Origin: Macrotis lagotis
Lineage: Eukaryota; Chordata; Mammalia; Peramelemorphia; Peramelidae
Assembly: GCF_037893015.1 (NCBI RefSeq)
Contig: NC_133661.1
Location: forward strand, 224,659,157 to 224,723,156
Reading direction: 5' to 3'
DNA: 64,000 nt
In this document: in pieces, positions 41,892 through 54,845 of the stretch
Numbering within the stretch: position 1 is the stretch's first letter
How the letters are laid out: each line of letters opens with the position of its first letter
Position numbers and translations under genes: made by a program
Notes under the pieces: model-generated
What the model saw: the letters and a program-made list of their open reading frames with translations, nothing else
Told to the model about the DNA's origin: nothing
Databases searched by the model: none

Positions 41892-42257
41892 TTTATTTTT
41901 TATTTACACATTACTAAAATATTCTTGTTTAAGAGTAAACATAATACCCCCTTCCCCACAAAAATATAAAACCTCATGAGAAATAAAGTAAAAGAAAGAG
42001 AAAAAAATGTGTTTCAGTCTGGGTTCTGATACCATCAGTTATCTCAGGGTGGATCACATTCTTTATCATAAGTCCCTTTTAAGATTTTATTTACAAATTA
42101 AAGGAGTTTACTTTTTTTTTAGATTTTTGCAAGGCAATGGGATTAAGTGGCTTGCCCAAAGACACAGATAGGTAATTATTAAGTGTCTGAGACTGGATTT
42201 GAACTCAGCAGGTACTCCTGGCTCCAGGGCTTGGTACTCTATCCACAGAGCTGCCCC
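41892..42257 (-). mobile_element. L1/HAL1 3' end joined to a SINE, inside one target duplication
   Basis: 41,892-42,105 is the same L1/HAL1 3' UTR seen at 916-1,628 and 9,200-9,660. 42,106-42,257 is a WSINE1-like SINE in the same minus orientation. The pair is bounded by TTGTCCTTACTTTCTA (41,876-41,891) and TTGTCTTTACTTTCTA (42,258-42,273), which differ at one base. Either the SINE inserted exactly at the 5' edge of a truncated element, or the two arrived together as a chimaeric retrocopy. Confidence 0.7.
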
Positions 42258-42664
42258 TTGTCTTTACTTTCTAGTCGAAGTTATGGGGTGGCTTGGTCTA
42301 TATGGAGAAGACCCAGTTGGAGGGAATGTGATTGACACAATTTTTTTTTTGTTTTTCTAACTAAGATTGCTAGAGGGAACTGGGTCTCAGAAGAGTCAGA
42401 GAGGGGTGTAATCAGGAATGTCTGAAGATCAACCCACTTTCTCCTGCTGCAATGCTATTCTATTACCTGAGTATTAGTGGGGAGGGGGATAGAATGTCTA
42501 CCAATTGGGAGGTCTTGCCTTGCCTTGTCTTTGCCAAGGGAAGTCCAAATAATATACTGTCAGGCCATTCAGAAGGAAGATACATCAAGGTTTAAAAAGC
42601 CCTATAGACCTTAACTCTGGGTCATCCAGAGAGGCCAATGATCCAATTTATTAGTTACTGCTAG

Positions 42665-42870
42665 CCTAACTAGGAGCAACTAGGTGTTTCAGTAGATAGA
42701 GTCAGGTGGACCTGGGTTCAAATTTGACCTTAGATCATTACAAGCTGTGACCCCAGCAAGTCCCAGGCCTGTTTGCCTTGATTCCTGAGCTAAAGAATGA
42801 AATGGCAGGAAAATCCCAAATAGGGTCACCAGGAATTGCACACAACTAAAATGACTCAAAAACAGCAAGC
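42665..42870 (+). mobile_element. MAR1-like SINE, decayed
   Basis: AGGAGCAACTAGGTGTTTCA head and AATCCCAAATAGGGTCACCA tail. Confidence 0.65.
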
Positions 42871-42989
42871 TAGGCTAACTAATAAATACATTATTTGATC
42901 TTGCTTGGGACCTTGTCTCTCAGAATTTTTGTCTCAGTCGACACCAATAAGTTCATTACAAAATGCAGACTCAACAAAACTGCTTTCGC

Positions 42990-43275
42990 TTTCAGGATAA
43001 TGCAGTTTAAGCATCGTGGACAGCAGCAATTAAATTTGTAAAAAGGGAGGTGACTGTCCCTCTCTACTCTGCCAATGTCAGACCATTTCTGGCAGTGCAT
43101 TTGGTTCTGGGCACCACAATTTAGGACACACATTGATAAACTGGTGAATAACAAAAAAATGATAAAGGTCTTAAAATTATGCGAGGACCAGTTGAATGAG
43201 ACTAGATATGCTTAACCTAAAGAAGGTTATTAAGCCTATTTGTCTCAATTTCTTTGCAGAGAATTATGTCCTTCA
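42990..43275 (+). mobile_element. CR1/L3 LINE 3' end
   Basis: TTTGGTTCTGGGCACCACAA, ACACATTGATAAACTGG, CTTAACCTAAAGAAGG. Confidence 0.65.
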
Positions 43276-43869
43276 TGTTTGGAAATCATATTCTGAGTTT
43301 TAATATTCCTAGATTCCATGGAGGTTCATTCTAAGCTCTGAGGTCTTTCCTGATCTCCTCGCCCTGCCTCTTAGATTCCTCTCCTACTTGAAACTTCATA
43401 GCATATAAAATAATAAATAAACATCTCGGTGCATTTTTAAAGCCATAACAGTCTAAGACTGAAATAAGATTTAGAACATGTATTTTGTACTTACTCTTGC
43501 ACATGTTGTGCAAGATTGTAAGATCCCATTTTTTTTCTGTAGATTTCCAACACTTGGCAAGGTGCCTAACATAATATATGCTGATCAAATGATTGATTGA
43601 CCTATAAAATGATAATGATAATTACACTTGTACTGGCTACCTCATAGTTCAATTGTGAGGAAAGTATTCACTTTTTAAATCTCGAAAAGTTAGAGAAATA
43701 TCAAGTAGCAGTAGTATCAATCAAGGTTAGCTCTAAAGATCTTTCATCCTAGGTCTTTTGGACTTTTACAAGGAGACATTGCTGCAGAAGGAACTTTTTG
43801 TATAAGACAGATAGTTTTATATGGTCCCTTGGCAACTTCCTTCAGGAAAATGTTGGATAAAGAGAAGAA

Positions 43870-44095
43870 GTATATTAAGAATAAGAATAACAGCTAACTA
43901 TTGCAAAGTGCTTTACAAATATCAACAACCCTGGGATGTAGGTGTTATTGTTATTAATATTTTACAGATGAAGAAATTAAGGTGGAAATTAAATGACTTG
44001 CCAGGTTATACAGCTAATAAGTATTTTGAGGTAAGATTTGAAGTCAGATCTTCTTGACTCCAAGTTTAGTCCTCTACCCACTATACCACCAAGCT
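43870..44095 (-). mobile_element. MIR-type SINE, minus strand
   Basis: TTGCAAAGTGCTTTACAAAT, TTTTACAGATGAAGAAATTA, reverse head to CCACCAAGCTACT. Confidence 0.75.
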
Positions 44096-44282
44096 ACTAA
44101 TATAAGAGAAAGAAGTTAATATTTCAGGTTCCTCTTTTCCTAAGGAATTTCGGGAAATCCAAGCTCTGTTATGTACCACCTCTAAGACCTCTCTGGTTCT
44201 CATTTTCTTCCTCAGTAAAATAGATAATATTAGATTATGTTTAAGCTCCCCATGCTCTAAATCTTATCATGATCACTGCAGC

Positions 44283-44490
44283 AAGGTGGCACAATGGATA
44301 ATGTGCTAGGTCTGGAGTTCGGGGGACTCATCTTCCTGAGGTCAAATATGGACAAGTCACTTAGTCCTGTTTGCCTCAATTTCCTCAACTATAAAATGAG
44401 TTGGAGAGTATACACTCCAGTATATTTGCTAAGAAAATCCCAAATGGGGTCACAAAGAGTCAGACACAATGAAAAATGTTTCAACAACTC
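44283..44490 (+). mobile_element. MAR1-like SINE
   Basis: AAGGTGGCACAATGGATAAT head, AATCCCAAATGGGGTCACAA tail. Confidence 0.8.
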
Positions 44491-44989
44491 TATAATCCCT
44501 TAATACAGAGACCAAAAAAAGAATAGTTTCAAAGCAGTACTTTTTACTAATGCATTGTCCAAATTTACACCTTTATAGAACACACTTATAAATCACAAGG
44601 AAAAAAAGTTATGAAAATGATTTTGAAGAGATTTAGTAAACCCCCCCAAAGGCCCCCAAACATCTCAAAAGTGCATCTTTCCCCCCCCACCCTAAAATAA
44701 AAAAAAAATAGAGCAATTCTAAGATTAGCATGGCTAATGCAACACTGCATGCTCACTCAAAGGTTCATGTAACTACCACTAATTAAATCCTTGTTCTTTA
44801 TAATACAATGAATTTGCTACTCACTCTGACCTTTCAAAGGGTTCTTATAGTTTGGATAGCTACAGGACCAGGGAAATGAATTCACTACAAAGACAGCCCT
44901 GCTGAGCCCCTGTAACTTTAGTGGGTAGAGGAGTTATTTGTCATCATATCTCTGTGAAAGAAAACAATCTCTCTTTGACTTTAACAGTA

Positions 44990-45210
44990 AAAGCCAACAT
45001 GATGTAATGGAAAGAGAACTGACTGGCAGTCAGGAGACTTGGGTTCAAATCCTAGATCTCTTGTGGCTTTGGGCAAGTCAATTAATTGCTGTGTGCCTCA
45101 GTTATTCATCTGTCAACTAAGAAGGTAGGACATTTTGATCCCTAGAGATGAGCTTAGCGTAGCTTTATGGAAAAAGTATGCCAGGTTTCCTCATTTGTCA
45201 AGTGAAATAA
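44990..45210 (+). mobile_element. MIR/THER-type SINE
   Basis: ACTTGGGTTCAAATCCTAGA and TGCCTCAGTTATTCATCTGT. Confidence 0.65.
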
Positions 45211-46340
45211 TTGGATAAGAACTCCCTTTCCTGCTAACATTTTATGGTCACATGAGCAGTAGAAAAAATGATCATAAGGTGAGAAAATGTCAAGACCATC
45301 ATCATGATCATTCCTTGTGTCCCTCTTCCTGAGGGAGGAAACCCTGAAAAGTGGGATTTCTGCCCTCAGATTAGAGAGGATCTTGATTTTCTAATCAGAG
45401 TCTATTTCTTTACTTGACTCAGTATGTAAAAACAAAAACTAAAATTCTCTCAAATTTGCATTTAGTCTAACAATTCCAGAAGGAAAGCAAAATGGATGGA
45501 AAAAAAGTATTCAAATTACAACATGTAGTTGGGTGGAACACCTATAGTGTTTATCTATGCACAATACCTAGGATAGAAAGTACAAATGGATGATAAGAGT
45601 AGTTCAGAATTAAACAGAAGGAGAGTGGATTGCCTTCAGGAAATTGTAAAACTTTTTGAATGACTTCAAACTTTTCCCCAAAACACAAATTCATTTTTGT
45701 GATAATAATATTCAATTGGTGTTATTATGTGCAAGATATGGAACATGACAGTCTCTGAAGATTTTAAAGTGAAGCTTTTTCCACTTCACTTTTCTTCACT
45801 TACCAAAGGTTTCTAGTATGAGAAATTCTGTTTGTATGGTTTGCATGATTCAACAAGGTCTTTCTTTTCCCTCCCCATCCATCACTTCATTCCATAAGAT
45901 AATTCTTGAATTATCCCTTTCCTGGGTTCTAATGTCAGAACTTTTGACCTTCCTAATTGTTTTTTTTTTCTGTTTGGCAGGGTGGAAAATTAATTCAAGA
46001 TACAGTGTTGGTGAAGGCAGTGTTTTTCTCATCTATAAACTTATGAAATCCACTGGACAGATGATAATCTAATGGAGTCCTATAAATTAAATTTCACCAT
46101 TTGGAAAATACAGTTGTTCATTTGAGAGCTAAGTTTTAAATCTCTTACTTAGAGCAATTTCTGCTCCAACTCTATGAGATCTTTGGCAAGGGCTATAAGC
46201 TAAATGATCTCCAAAGTTCCTTGTCACAAAAAGCTTCAAAACAAGTGCTTTATACATGCATTTAGTTTTATGCTTTGAAAGCAAGTATTACTAACCTATC
46301 AGAGATTCAATTTTTCTTTTCATGGAGACACAAGGCTTCA
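45211..46340. other. Intergenic DNA, nothing recognised
   Basis: About 1.1 kb with no clear repeat, no RNA gene and no convincing open frame. It lies downstream of the ASB2 stop codon on the ASB2 strand, so it is intergenic unless the ASB2 3' UTR is very long. Confidence 0.4.
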
Positions 46341-46349
46341 GAGACTATT

Positions 46350-47030
46350 CTTATATTGGAGATAGAAGAGATCTTAAAAATAGATCATCTCATCCAACTC
46401 TTTCATTTTACTGTTAAGGAAACAGAGGTCTATGGGAGAGGAGAGACTAGATCAAGGGCAAATGAATACTGCTAGTAAGCAGCACTGGAGCCAAACCTAG
46501 AACTTCTTGATGTCCAGGCAAATGTCCTTTCTGCAAAGTCACACAGCTCCTCAAAACATGGTGATGCCCCTGTTTCCTTTCATCTGGCAACTTGGAAGAG
46601 GCTCATAAAAATAAAATAAGCATTTACCTCTCTGGTGTTATTAGAAAAAAGATCTATGCAAATGAAAAGTGTTTTAGGACAAAATAAAGCAAACAAACAC
46701 AAAGAAAGAATTAATCAAGCTCATCCATTCATTGTGGGAATGAGCAAAGGTAGGGATAATAAGGAACATAACTGCAATGAACATGGGCCTCACCAACCAG
46801 TATATGTGTTGAGTGAGATCAGGAAACTAGGGGACATAGTGGATAAAGTGCTGGCATTGGAGTGAGGAAGAACTGAGTGTGAATTCAGTTTCAGATTCTT
46901 AAAAGTTGTGTGACCCTGGTCAAGTTGCTTAACTTTCCCAGACCTCAGTTTCCCCATTTGTAAAATGGGGTGTCAATAGTAGCTACTTCACACAGTTGTG
47001 AAAACAATTTGTAAACTGTAAAGCATTATC
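46350..47030. mobile_element. MIR/L3-type repeat (-) and SINE/MIR (+)
   Basis: 46,350-46,560 carries reverse MIR/L3 wording (TCATCTCATCCAACTCTTTC). 46,825-47,030 carries a plus SINE/MIR (ACATAGTGGATAAAGTGCTG; CCTCAGTTTCCCCATTTGTA). Confidence 0.6.
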
Positions 47031-48787
47031 ATCATTTTTAGAGCTCTAGGAAAGCCCTGTCATCATCACAGTACATTTGCTTATAACATAGTTTTTTTTT
47101 TCCAGTGTTTTGACTCCTGTAGAAAAACAGTTGTGTGGGAATGAAGACTATGTCTCTATGAATAAGAGAGTTTAAGGGACTTTCAAAGGTGACTATGATA
47201 TAAAATGTGACCCCATAGACCCTCTCTATAATGAATCATCATATTTCCCTGGTCTGTAGATTATAGAAAACAAGTCAAAAGGAAATATTTCTGTATGAGA
47301 AATGGAAAATGGATATGACCTGTATGGCCAGAGTTGCTTTCCTGATGGATGTGTTCATGATTCTCTTACAAACAGAAATCAGTGACCACAATGCTCTCAG
47401 GAGTAAACTTTGACTATCAGGATGATCCAGAAGTTGGGGGTCATAGCACCTAAATACTTCTTTTATACAAAGGAAGGTTTTGTAGGGTTAAGAGAAGGGA
47501 ATCATGGGGAAGGGACACAGATGAAGATCATCAATATAACATTTATATAAAAAAAAGTTTGGGAGGGGGAAAAATTGCTGACGAGAGTCAAGTCTAATGT
47601 AGGAGGTATCCATTGTATTTATCAAGACTTTTAGGCAAATATTTCACCACAGTCCCCAATCTCCAATCACAACATGTTGAGAAAAAAGCTGAGAAGGAAA
47701 AAATTTGAATACAGAAAATGAAGAAACAGAAAGCATAGGATATGAGATGGAGGGATTAAGTCTTGCTTGCAAGGAGTCATCTTTTAAAATGCTCTTGGTT
47801 CTTTAAGTGGTTCAGTGACATGATTGCACCACAACAAGAAAACACTAGGTGGTGCTCAGAATAAAAGTATAAGTGATTGGAGAAAAATGTGCCAAACTTA
47901 GAGAAACCTATGATGCAGAGGTTGGAAGGAACCTTGTCAAGAATTAAGATCTGCCCCTGATTTTATAAAGGACCAAGTTACTGAAACCCAGAGCAGGGAA
48001 TGACTTGTCCACAATCTCACTACTCTTAAATGACAAATTTGGGATTCCAATATTCTGAGACCATAGCTATGATTCCATCACCTAAGGACTTTACCAGGGA
48101 CAATGCAGAATTACTGCATAGCACATGAGATTAAACCAGATGCCTTCTGAAGCCCCTTGTCACTCTTGAGATTTCATGATTCTTGAAGTAAAATATTTAA
48201 CAAAGATTTGGAGAGGTGGGGGGAAGGGGAAATGAAGCCACATTAATCCAAGGAAATCTGCTGAGATACTGTGAAAGGCTAATGGGTTATTCTAATCTTT
48301 AGCAACTCTATCACAGCATACCAGGCAAATGTTGCTTTTGTTTTTCTATATTTCCTGGACTTCTTGAGACTTCTTTTATCTTGACCACACCTCAAGGGCC
48401 TGGAAACTCTATAAAGTGATAAATTTCCTTTCAGGTCAGTTTCTACTTGTGCTAGAAAAGTCTGGAATTGGTGATAAGTCAATAAACGTGTCTTCTAGTC
48501 TGGAAATCCTGTCATGGCAGTATTTGTGTAAATCTCTCTTGCTCCCATCCCCTTCCCCCTCCCCCAGCCCACCAAGCTCTTTTGTTTTCCCTCTTTGTTC
48601 TTGGCCTGTGGCCCCACCAACACCAGAGTCTGTACTGGTCACTGTGATGGTGTAGCTGTAAGCATGATGAGCCTGAGGTTCTGTCAGTTGACCATCATCA
48701 CAGGGAAGACATCATTTTTCTGGTACTTAATCACTGTGCTGCATAAAACTTGAAAGGAAGCTCTGCTTTCCTCCTGCATATGCCAAA

Positions 48788-48924
48788 TTACTGAGAATTA
48801 TCATATTGAAGATATCTGATCAACCGACCAGGGAGTGGCAAAGTGTCTATGAGTTTGATGCGGTATTTCCCAATGGCCTTTCGAACTCTCAGACGGCACA
48901 GATGAGCCAAGGGTCTTGGTGGCT
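48788..48924 (-). CDS. ASB2: ASB2 last coding exon (SOCS box and C-terminus)
   Basis: Encodes the end of ASB2, the substrate receptor of a Cullin-5/Elongin-B/C/RBX2 ubiquitin ligase known to target filamins. Read on the minus strand, the exon starts after TTTTGTTTTAG with two bases that complete a split GAG codon, then gives 44 residues and TAA. PLAHLCRLRVRKAIGKYRIK holds the BC box (PLxxLCRLxV) that binds Elongin C. IDTLPLPGRLIRYL fits the Cullin-5 box pattern (LPLPxxLxxYL). The terminus LQYDNSQ differs slightly from human LKYENTQ. The exon is too short to show as a long open frame. The 3' UTR continues below 48,788. No canonical AATAAA on this strand was found nearby. Confidence 0.95.
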
Positions 48925-51289
48925 CTAAAACAAAAGGAAAATAAAACTGAAATCAATGACTTATTATTTGAAGACTTGAGAATTTCAGACCCTACCTGGA
49001 GATTCTAGCTTTAGCAATAAGAGATTGAGGGCAAGGGGTTCGTTGGCTCTTACCTCAGTTGAATCAAACTTCTTGTACACAGCAGACTTAATAAATATTT
49101 AATAATTGCTTGTCAAACTGACCTCATTGTTAAATCTTGACTTCTGAGATCAATCAAACCCTACCTTATATCTATTAAAATTATTCTTCAAGAGTCCTGA
49201 ATAATTAGATGAGGAAGGAAGAGATTATGTAAAGAGTAAAAACAGGACAGTGAAGTAGAAAGAATTTGGAAGCAGAAATCTAGGGTTCAAATTTTGGGTA
49301 TGACACAGACTAGCTCTGTGATACTAGGCAAGTCATTTAATCCTGGTGAATTTAAATGGATTAGAAAGCTACTTATATCCTGGGAATATTTTGAAGAAAG
49401 AACTTTATAAAACTTTATAAATACTGGAGTTCTCTGTAAAAGTGCTATTGTTAGAGATAGGCTATGTGATATGGGCAAGTCATTTTTCTTTGATTAAAAA
49501 AAAGTTTTCTCCTCAGTAAAATGAAGTGTGCACAAAGTAATATCTAAGGAACCTTCTAGTTCTATCATTCCTTATTCTATACTCTAACACCCTGTGTTTT
49601 AAGGTCTCCTTCCAACTCTTAAAATCTAGGAATCTATGACTTGGTTGTGGGTTTCCACACAACTACTAGAGTATTTAAAGTTGTATTTAGCACATAGTAA
49701 GGACTCAATAAAAACTATTTTTTCACTAGAGGTTTGAGTCAAGCTGAGACTGGTCAGGGGTTGCCAGGGATGCTTTCTCTTCATGACTGTAACTACTACT
49801 TTAGACAAAGAACAAAAGGATCCCAGAGTTAATTAAAAAAACTTGTTGATCAGTCTGACAGTTTGTGACCCTGAAGACCAACCATCCATGGAGTTTTCTT
49901 GGCAAATGTACTGGAGTGGTTTGTCATTTCCCTCTCTAGTAATCATCTTTAGTCAGAACTCTCCACCATGACCTGTTCCTTGTGGATAACTGCATGGAAT
50001 GAGTCACAGTTTCATTGAATTATGCAAGCCACTCCACAACAACAATTTTTATATAGTGACTCTAAGTCCTGGGTATTTTGCTCAGTAAGCATGTTACAAA
50101 TGTCACTCAGCTAGTGAATGTGTAAGCCTGGATTTGAATTCATATCTTCCTAATTCTAGACCAAGAACTCTATTTACTTCACAACCTAAATCCCTCTATG
50201 TGGAAGTAGATGTTGGTTCAACATCCAGAAAACATTCTAATGGCTATTGCTGCCCCAGAATGGAATGGGGTGTTTCTTAAGAAAATGAGCTCTCTTCCTT
50301 TAAAGATCCTTATACATAGTACCTAAATAAATGCTTCACAGAGATATTGTAGAGGACATTCTTATTTCCATTTTGGGCTGAACTAAATTTTTTCCAAGGG
50401 CTTTTCCAACTCTGGGGATCTTTGTTATTATAAACAGAGTTCAGATCTCCAGTTCAGTTTAAACTATGTAGAGAGACCATCCTTCTTTGCCTGGAAAGTC
50501 AGCCTAGTTGGGACTTAACCAGAATAGCACCATTTCTGATTTAGAACTTTAGTAAGACACTACAATAATATTGTAATGATACCTCATGTATATAAAAACA
50601 TATATACACAGTTATACATGTACATACAGACTATAATTTTATATATTTATGTATATGTTTGCATATACAAAACTTTTCTTTACAACCCTATAAATAGGTA
50701 GTGAATTTATCATCATCCTCAAATGGGCAAATGAGGCAACTAATGCTCAAATAAGTGAGCAAAGTTAGTTAGGTCCTCAAGGAGTTCCAATCTAATGGGG
50801 AGTAGGGGAGGAGGTAAAAGGAGCAGTGTCCTCACTCTCCTCACATTCAAGTGGATGCTTGTTTTTCCTTAAAGGGTACTGAGACATTTCTTGAGATTTG
50901 GTTGACTCAGGGGATATTGGTTCATGCTATGACATCCCTTCTTCATCACCTGAGGAAAGAGTAGCCAGGTGGCATGCCAGGGGATTCTGATATTTGTCTG
51001 TTGGATCATCTGGAGTAACTCAGGCAAGAAGTTGGATCAACTTAAGAAGTCCTCATTGCTTCTCTTTGTTTATTTTTAATTATTTTATTTTTAATTTATG
51101 GAATTAAACAAGCATTTCCCTAATATAGTAAAATAATCATAATCTTTTTTTAGTATCTTTCTCCTCCCATGGTTAGCTAATCCTCCTCTTGATGTAATGA
51201 TTTAGAAGTTCTTCATTTTATTCCAGTATCATGGTTCAACAACCAAGAGCCAGTTTGAGTTCAGCCTAGCCCAGAGGGACATGCCAATA

Positions 51290-51580
51290 ACATGTGAGAT
51301 GATACAGAACTAGAAAGTCTAATCTCTGAGGGAAAAGCACTAGGTTAGTGAGGCACTGGGAAAAACCTCCCTTCAGAAGAGTGCTGCTTGAGTTAAATCT
51401 TAAAGGAAGCCAGAGGAGGTGGGAACAAGGAGAGAGATCATTCTAAAGTGACAGATAATCAGGAAAAAGGATTGAGGATGAAATATCTTCTAAGAGGAAC
51501 AACATGTAGGATAGCGTGGCTAGACTGTAGTGTACATGGAAGGGAATCAAGTTTAATAAGGCTATGTGGGCAGATCCCCA
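51290..51580 (-). mobile_element. L2 LINE 3' fragment within an ASB2 intron
   Basis: Antisense L2 wording on the plus strand (AATCTTAAAGGAAGCCAGAG). An L1 3' end in minus orientation lies at 51,050-51,190 (GGAATTAAACAAGCATTTCC). Confidence 0.5.
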
Positions 51581-51615
51581 GTCGGGAGTAGATTATGCCC
51601 ATCACTCATAAACAC

Positions 51616-51769
51616 CTGCTTTTTCTTTGATGACAGCCCAGTCTTCATAGCTCTCAATATGTTCCTTCAGCCTGGCACACAGCTGCACATTCCCAACGTA
51701 ATCCAGGAGAACATCAATGATGGGTCCTGCCCAGCGACTGACCTCAGGGGCGGAGATGATTTCACAGAA
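51616..51769 (-). CDS. ASB2: ASB2 penultimate coding exon
   Basis: A 154-bp exon bounded by an acceptor (CTTTCTCTCAG) and a donor (GCAG/GTGTTT). It starts in phase 0 and ends one base into a codon that the last exon completes. It encodes 51 residues, FCEIISAPEVSRWAGPIIDV to EDWAVIKEKA, nearly identical to the human segment between the last ankyrin repeat and the SOCS box. Family knowledge places this linker next to the SOCS box. The open frame on the opposite strand is a shadow. Confidence 0.95.
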
Positions 51770-51899
51770 CTGAGAGAAAGAACATAGGCAGTTCAAGATC
51801 TCAACCACTCAAACTATTAATCGATTGATAATCATTTATTAATATCTCTCTATAACAGTCCCAGGATCCTTGGATTCTTAGATCATGGGTCTACCACTA

Positions 51900-52595
51900 T
51901 TTGTTGATTCTGGGACTTAGAGTCCAAATACCTGTACTCAAGTCTGGACTATGCCATTTACTAGCCACATATACTTCCTACTATCTACTTGTTTCTTCTA
52001 TAAAATGGCTATGTCATTGAATACTTAACTCACAGGGTCATTGTGAGGATCAAGCATGCTAACATAATTCTCAGGCAGCTAGTTGGCACGGTGGCTTAGA
52101 ATCAGGAAGACTCATCTTGAAGAGTTCAAATCCAGTCTCAGCCATTACTAGCTGTGTGACTCTGGGGAAGTTACTTATTCCTCTTTGCCTCAGTTTACCC
52201 ATCTGTAAAATGAGCTGGAGAAGGAAATGGCAAGCTGTGCCAGCATCTCTGCTAAGAAAACCCCAAATGAGGCTATGAGGAGTCAGACACAATTTAATAA
52301 CAGCAATAATATCAAACCATGCCACACCAAGTCCAACATTTAGTCCAGGTCCAACTAGTCCAGGATTCTAGGGACAGCTAAGGGACACAGCAGATAAGGT
52401 GCTTGAAGTCCTGAATTCAAATCCTGCCTCAGATATTTCTTAATTGTGTGATCCTAGGTCCAGGATCTAAACACTGCCTGCCTCAGTTTCCTCAACTGTA
52501 GAATGGAATCATAACAGCACCTCCCTCATAGGGTTATTGTGTAAAGTGCTTAGCTTAGTGCTAACACACGTAGGTACTTAATAAGTGAGTGTTTT
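51900..52595 (+). mobile_element. MIR, MAR1-like SINE and THER/MIR SINE in a row (ASB2 intron)
   Basis: 51,900-52,060 is a MIR (CTACTTGTTTCTTCTATAAA). 52,073-52,310 is a MAR1-like SINE (GGCAGCTAGTTGGCACGGTG; AACCCCAAATGAGGCTATGA). 52,373-52,595 is a THER/MIR SINE (GCCTCAGTTTCCTCAACTGT). All lie antisense to ASB2. Confidence 0.75.
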
Positions 52596-53344
52596 CTTTT
52601 CTTCCTTCTTTCTTTCCTATATTTGACCACATTCCCTATAGGTCATGTTGTGGGAAGACCAGTAGCTTCTCTCTGTCCAAACTTAGAACTCTGTCCAAGC
52701 TTAGAATCATTTGGTTCAAACTATCACCCAATGCAGTAATCTTCTCAACAAACATCATTCTAACCTCTGTTTAAATTCTTTCAAGGACAGTCAACTTACT
52801 ACTTATCAAAGCATTTCATCCTTGTGTTTAAAGCATTACTATTTTTCCTGAGCATCCCTAGATGACCTTACACCAGGTGGCTCCCTTCCACACACATAAT
52901 AAATGATCCCAGTAAGTTAATAGTTTTGTTCAAAAGAGATATGGAATGTATATTTGCAGGATATGATAAAACTCATCAACTTTTGAAGAGTTGCCTGCCA
53001 ATCTTTCTCCCTAGAATAGACTCTTAAATCACCCAAAATGATGGACCAGGGAAATAACTTAATGAACTAAAAAGACATTTTAAATGGGGACATCAATCTC
53101 TACAGTGCATATAACAGAGCTACAAATACTTGATTTTTTTCCCTTCTACATTATTAGTCAAATTTCATTGCCTGGCAGTTCTAAAGGTCATTTTCAAGGA
53201 CAGCTCTTTCAGGGGAGACAGCCCTAGTTTGTGCTCATCTCCCTCCTTCACTTTGGCACTTGGCATTACCGTCCTCTAATGGTACAAAAATTAGTTACTG
53301 TTTTGTCCAATTTCTGACTTAGAGAACTGAGAAAGCCCCTAGAG

Positions 53345-53920
53345 CAGAGGTTTTTAATCCAGGATCCATAAACCCATGATTTTTAAAAAATAGTTTGATA
53401 ACTTTATTTCAACAATTTCCTGTATTTGAAAACATTCTGAGAAGAGATCCATCATCATATTGTTGCTGAGTCATTTTTTAATTGTTTCTGATTGTGACCC
53501 ACTTTGGGGTTTTCTTGGAAAAGATACTGAGCTGGTTTGCCATTTCCTTCTCCAGCTCATTTTACAGATGAGGAAACTGAGGCAAAAAGATTTAAGTGAT
53601 TTGCCCAAGGTCATATAAGTGTCTGTGGTTGGATTTGAACTCATTAATCAGAAGAGTCCTTCCTGAACCCAGACCCAGTGCTCTGTTCACTTTGCCGGCC
53701 CAGTCATCATCATAACTAACACTTAATAGAACTTTACCAATATTATCTCAATGTATCCTCACAATATTATTCTCCTTATTTTGCAGATGAGGTAATTCAG
53801 GCAGACCAAAGTTAAGAGACTTGTCCAAGGTCACTGAGAAAGTGTTTGAGACTGAATTTGAATTCAGATCATCTTGACTTCAGGTCCATTTCTCTATTTA
53901 CTGTATCGCCTAGCTTCTGA
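53345..53920 (-). mobile_element. hAT remnant, MAR1-like SINE (-) and MIR (-)
   Basis: 53,345-53,455 is the hAT-type family seen at 30,794 (GTTTTTAATCCAGGATCCAT). 53,456-53,705 is a minus MAR1-like SINE (TTTACAGATGAGGAAACTGA). 53,706-53,920 is a minus MIR. Confidence 0.7.
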
Positions 53921-53989
53921 GGCTTCAATGGATAGTCAAAAGAGTACATAGCAAAAAATAGTCAAGAGTCTCTATTCTAGAGATTCATT

Positions 53990-54845
53990 CATCTATGTGC
54001 CGAATACAGATTAGATAAGATAGAGTTCCTTGGGAAACTACATTCTAGTAGAGGGTTAAACACATGTAAAGATAATGCAACATATAATCAGTACATAAAA
54101 AAAAGTGCAAAGTCAAATATTATTTGAGATCCAAAGGGAATCCAGGAAGACTTCCTTGAGAAAGTGATATTTTAAGGTAGGTGTGAAAGAATAAGCAAGA
54201 ATTCAACCAAGTAATAAGAAGAGAAGGAAGGAGGGGGTGTATAGAAAAGGAAGGTATAGAGAACTGTGTAAGTAAAATCATAGAGACTAATCTCTGCAAG
54301 AGGTAATGAAAAATTTTCATTTTAAGTAGACTAATATCAAAGTATAGAAGGCTTTGAATGTCAGGCAGAGAGGAGTTTGAACATTACTGAGTAGACTGAG
54401 TAGAAAATGAATTATTTAAAACAAGGAATGATAGGGTTAGATCTATGCATAATTAAAATTATCTTATAATTATATTCAGGATGAACTGGAAGGGAGAGAG
54501 TTCTGAGACAGAGATACTTGGAGCTCATTCAATTATTTCCCTGATCCATAATATGAGTAATTTAAAAGCCTATCCCAGGGAAAAAGAGTGGCAGGCAACT
54601 GCAAAAAAATCTGATGAGGTTCATCATAGCCATACATAGCCCATCTCCCTTGAATGGGAGAGCTATTAATTTAATTCTTCTGTTAACACCTTCTGTTAAT
54701 AATTTTCTATTTATCCTAAATATATTTTGCTTTGTATATATTTACTTGTTGTTCTCCCAATTCAACTGTAAATTCCATGAGGACATTTCCCTCTTGTTGT
54801 AGCCCCAGCACTTAATAAGTATTTATGGTCTGATTGATTATTAAT
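53990..54845. mobile_element. L2 LINE pieces in both orientations
   Basis: Minus-strand L2 at 53,990-54,480 (GGAAGACTTCCTTGAGAAAG). Plus-strand L2 3' end at 54,690-54,845 (ACTGTAAATTCCATGAGGAC, CAGCACTTAATAAGTATTTA). Confidence 0.6.

Noticed and set aside
44000-48787. Canonical poly(A) signal for ASB2 on the minus strand
   Set aside because: No AATAAA or ATTAAA was spotted on that strand. Only weaker variants (GATAAA near 48,375, TATAAA near 47,460) occur, too little to place the mRNA end.
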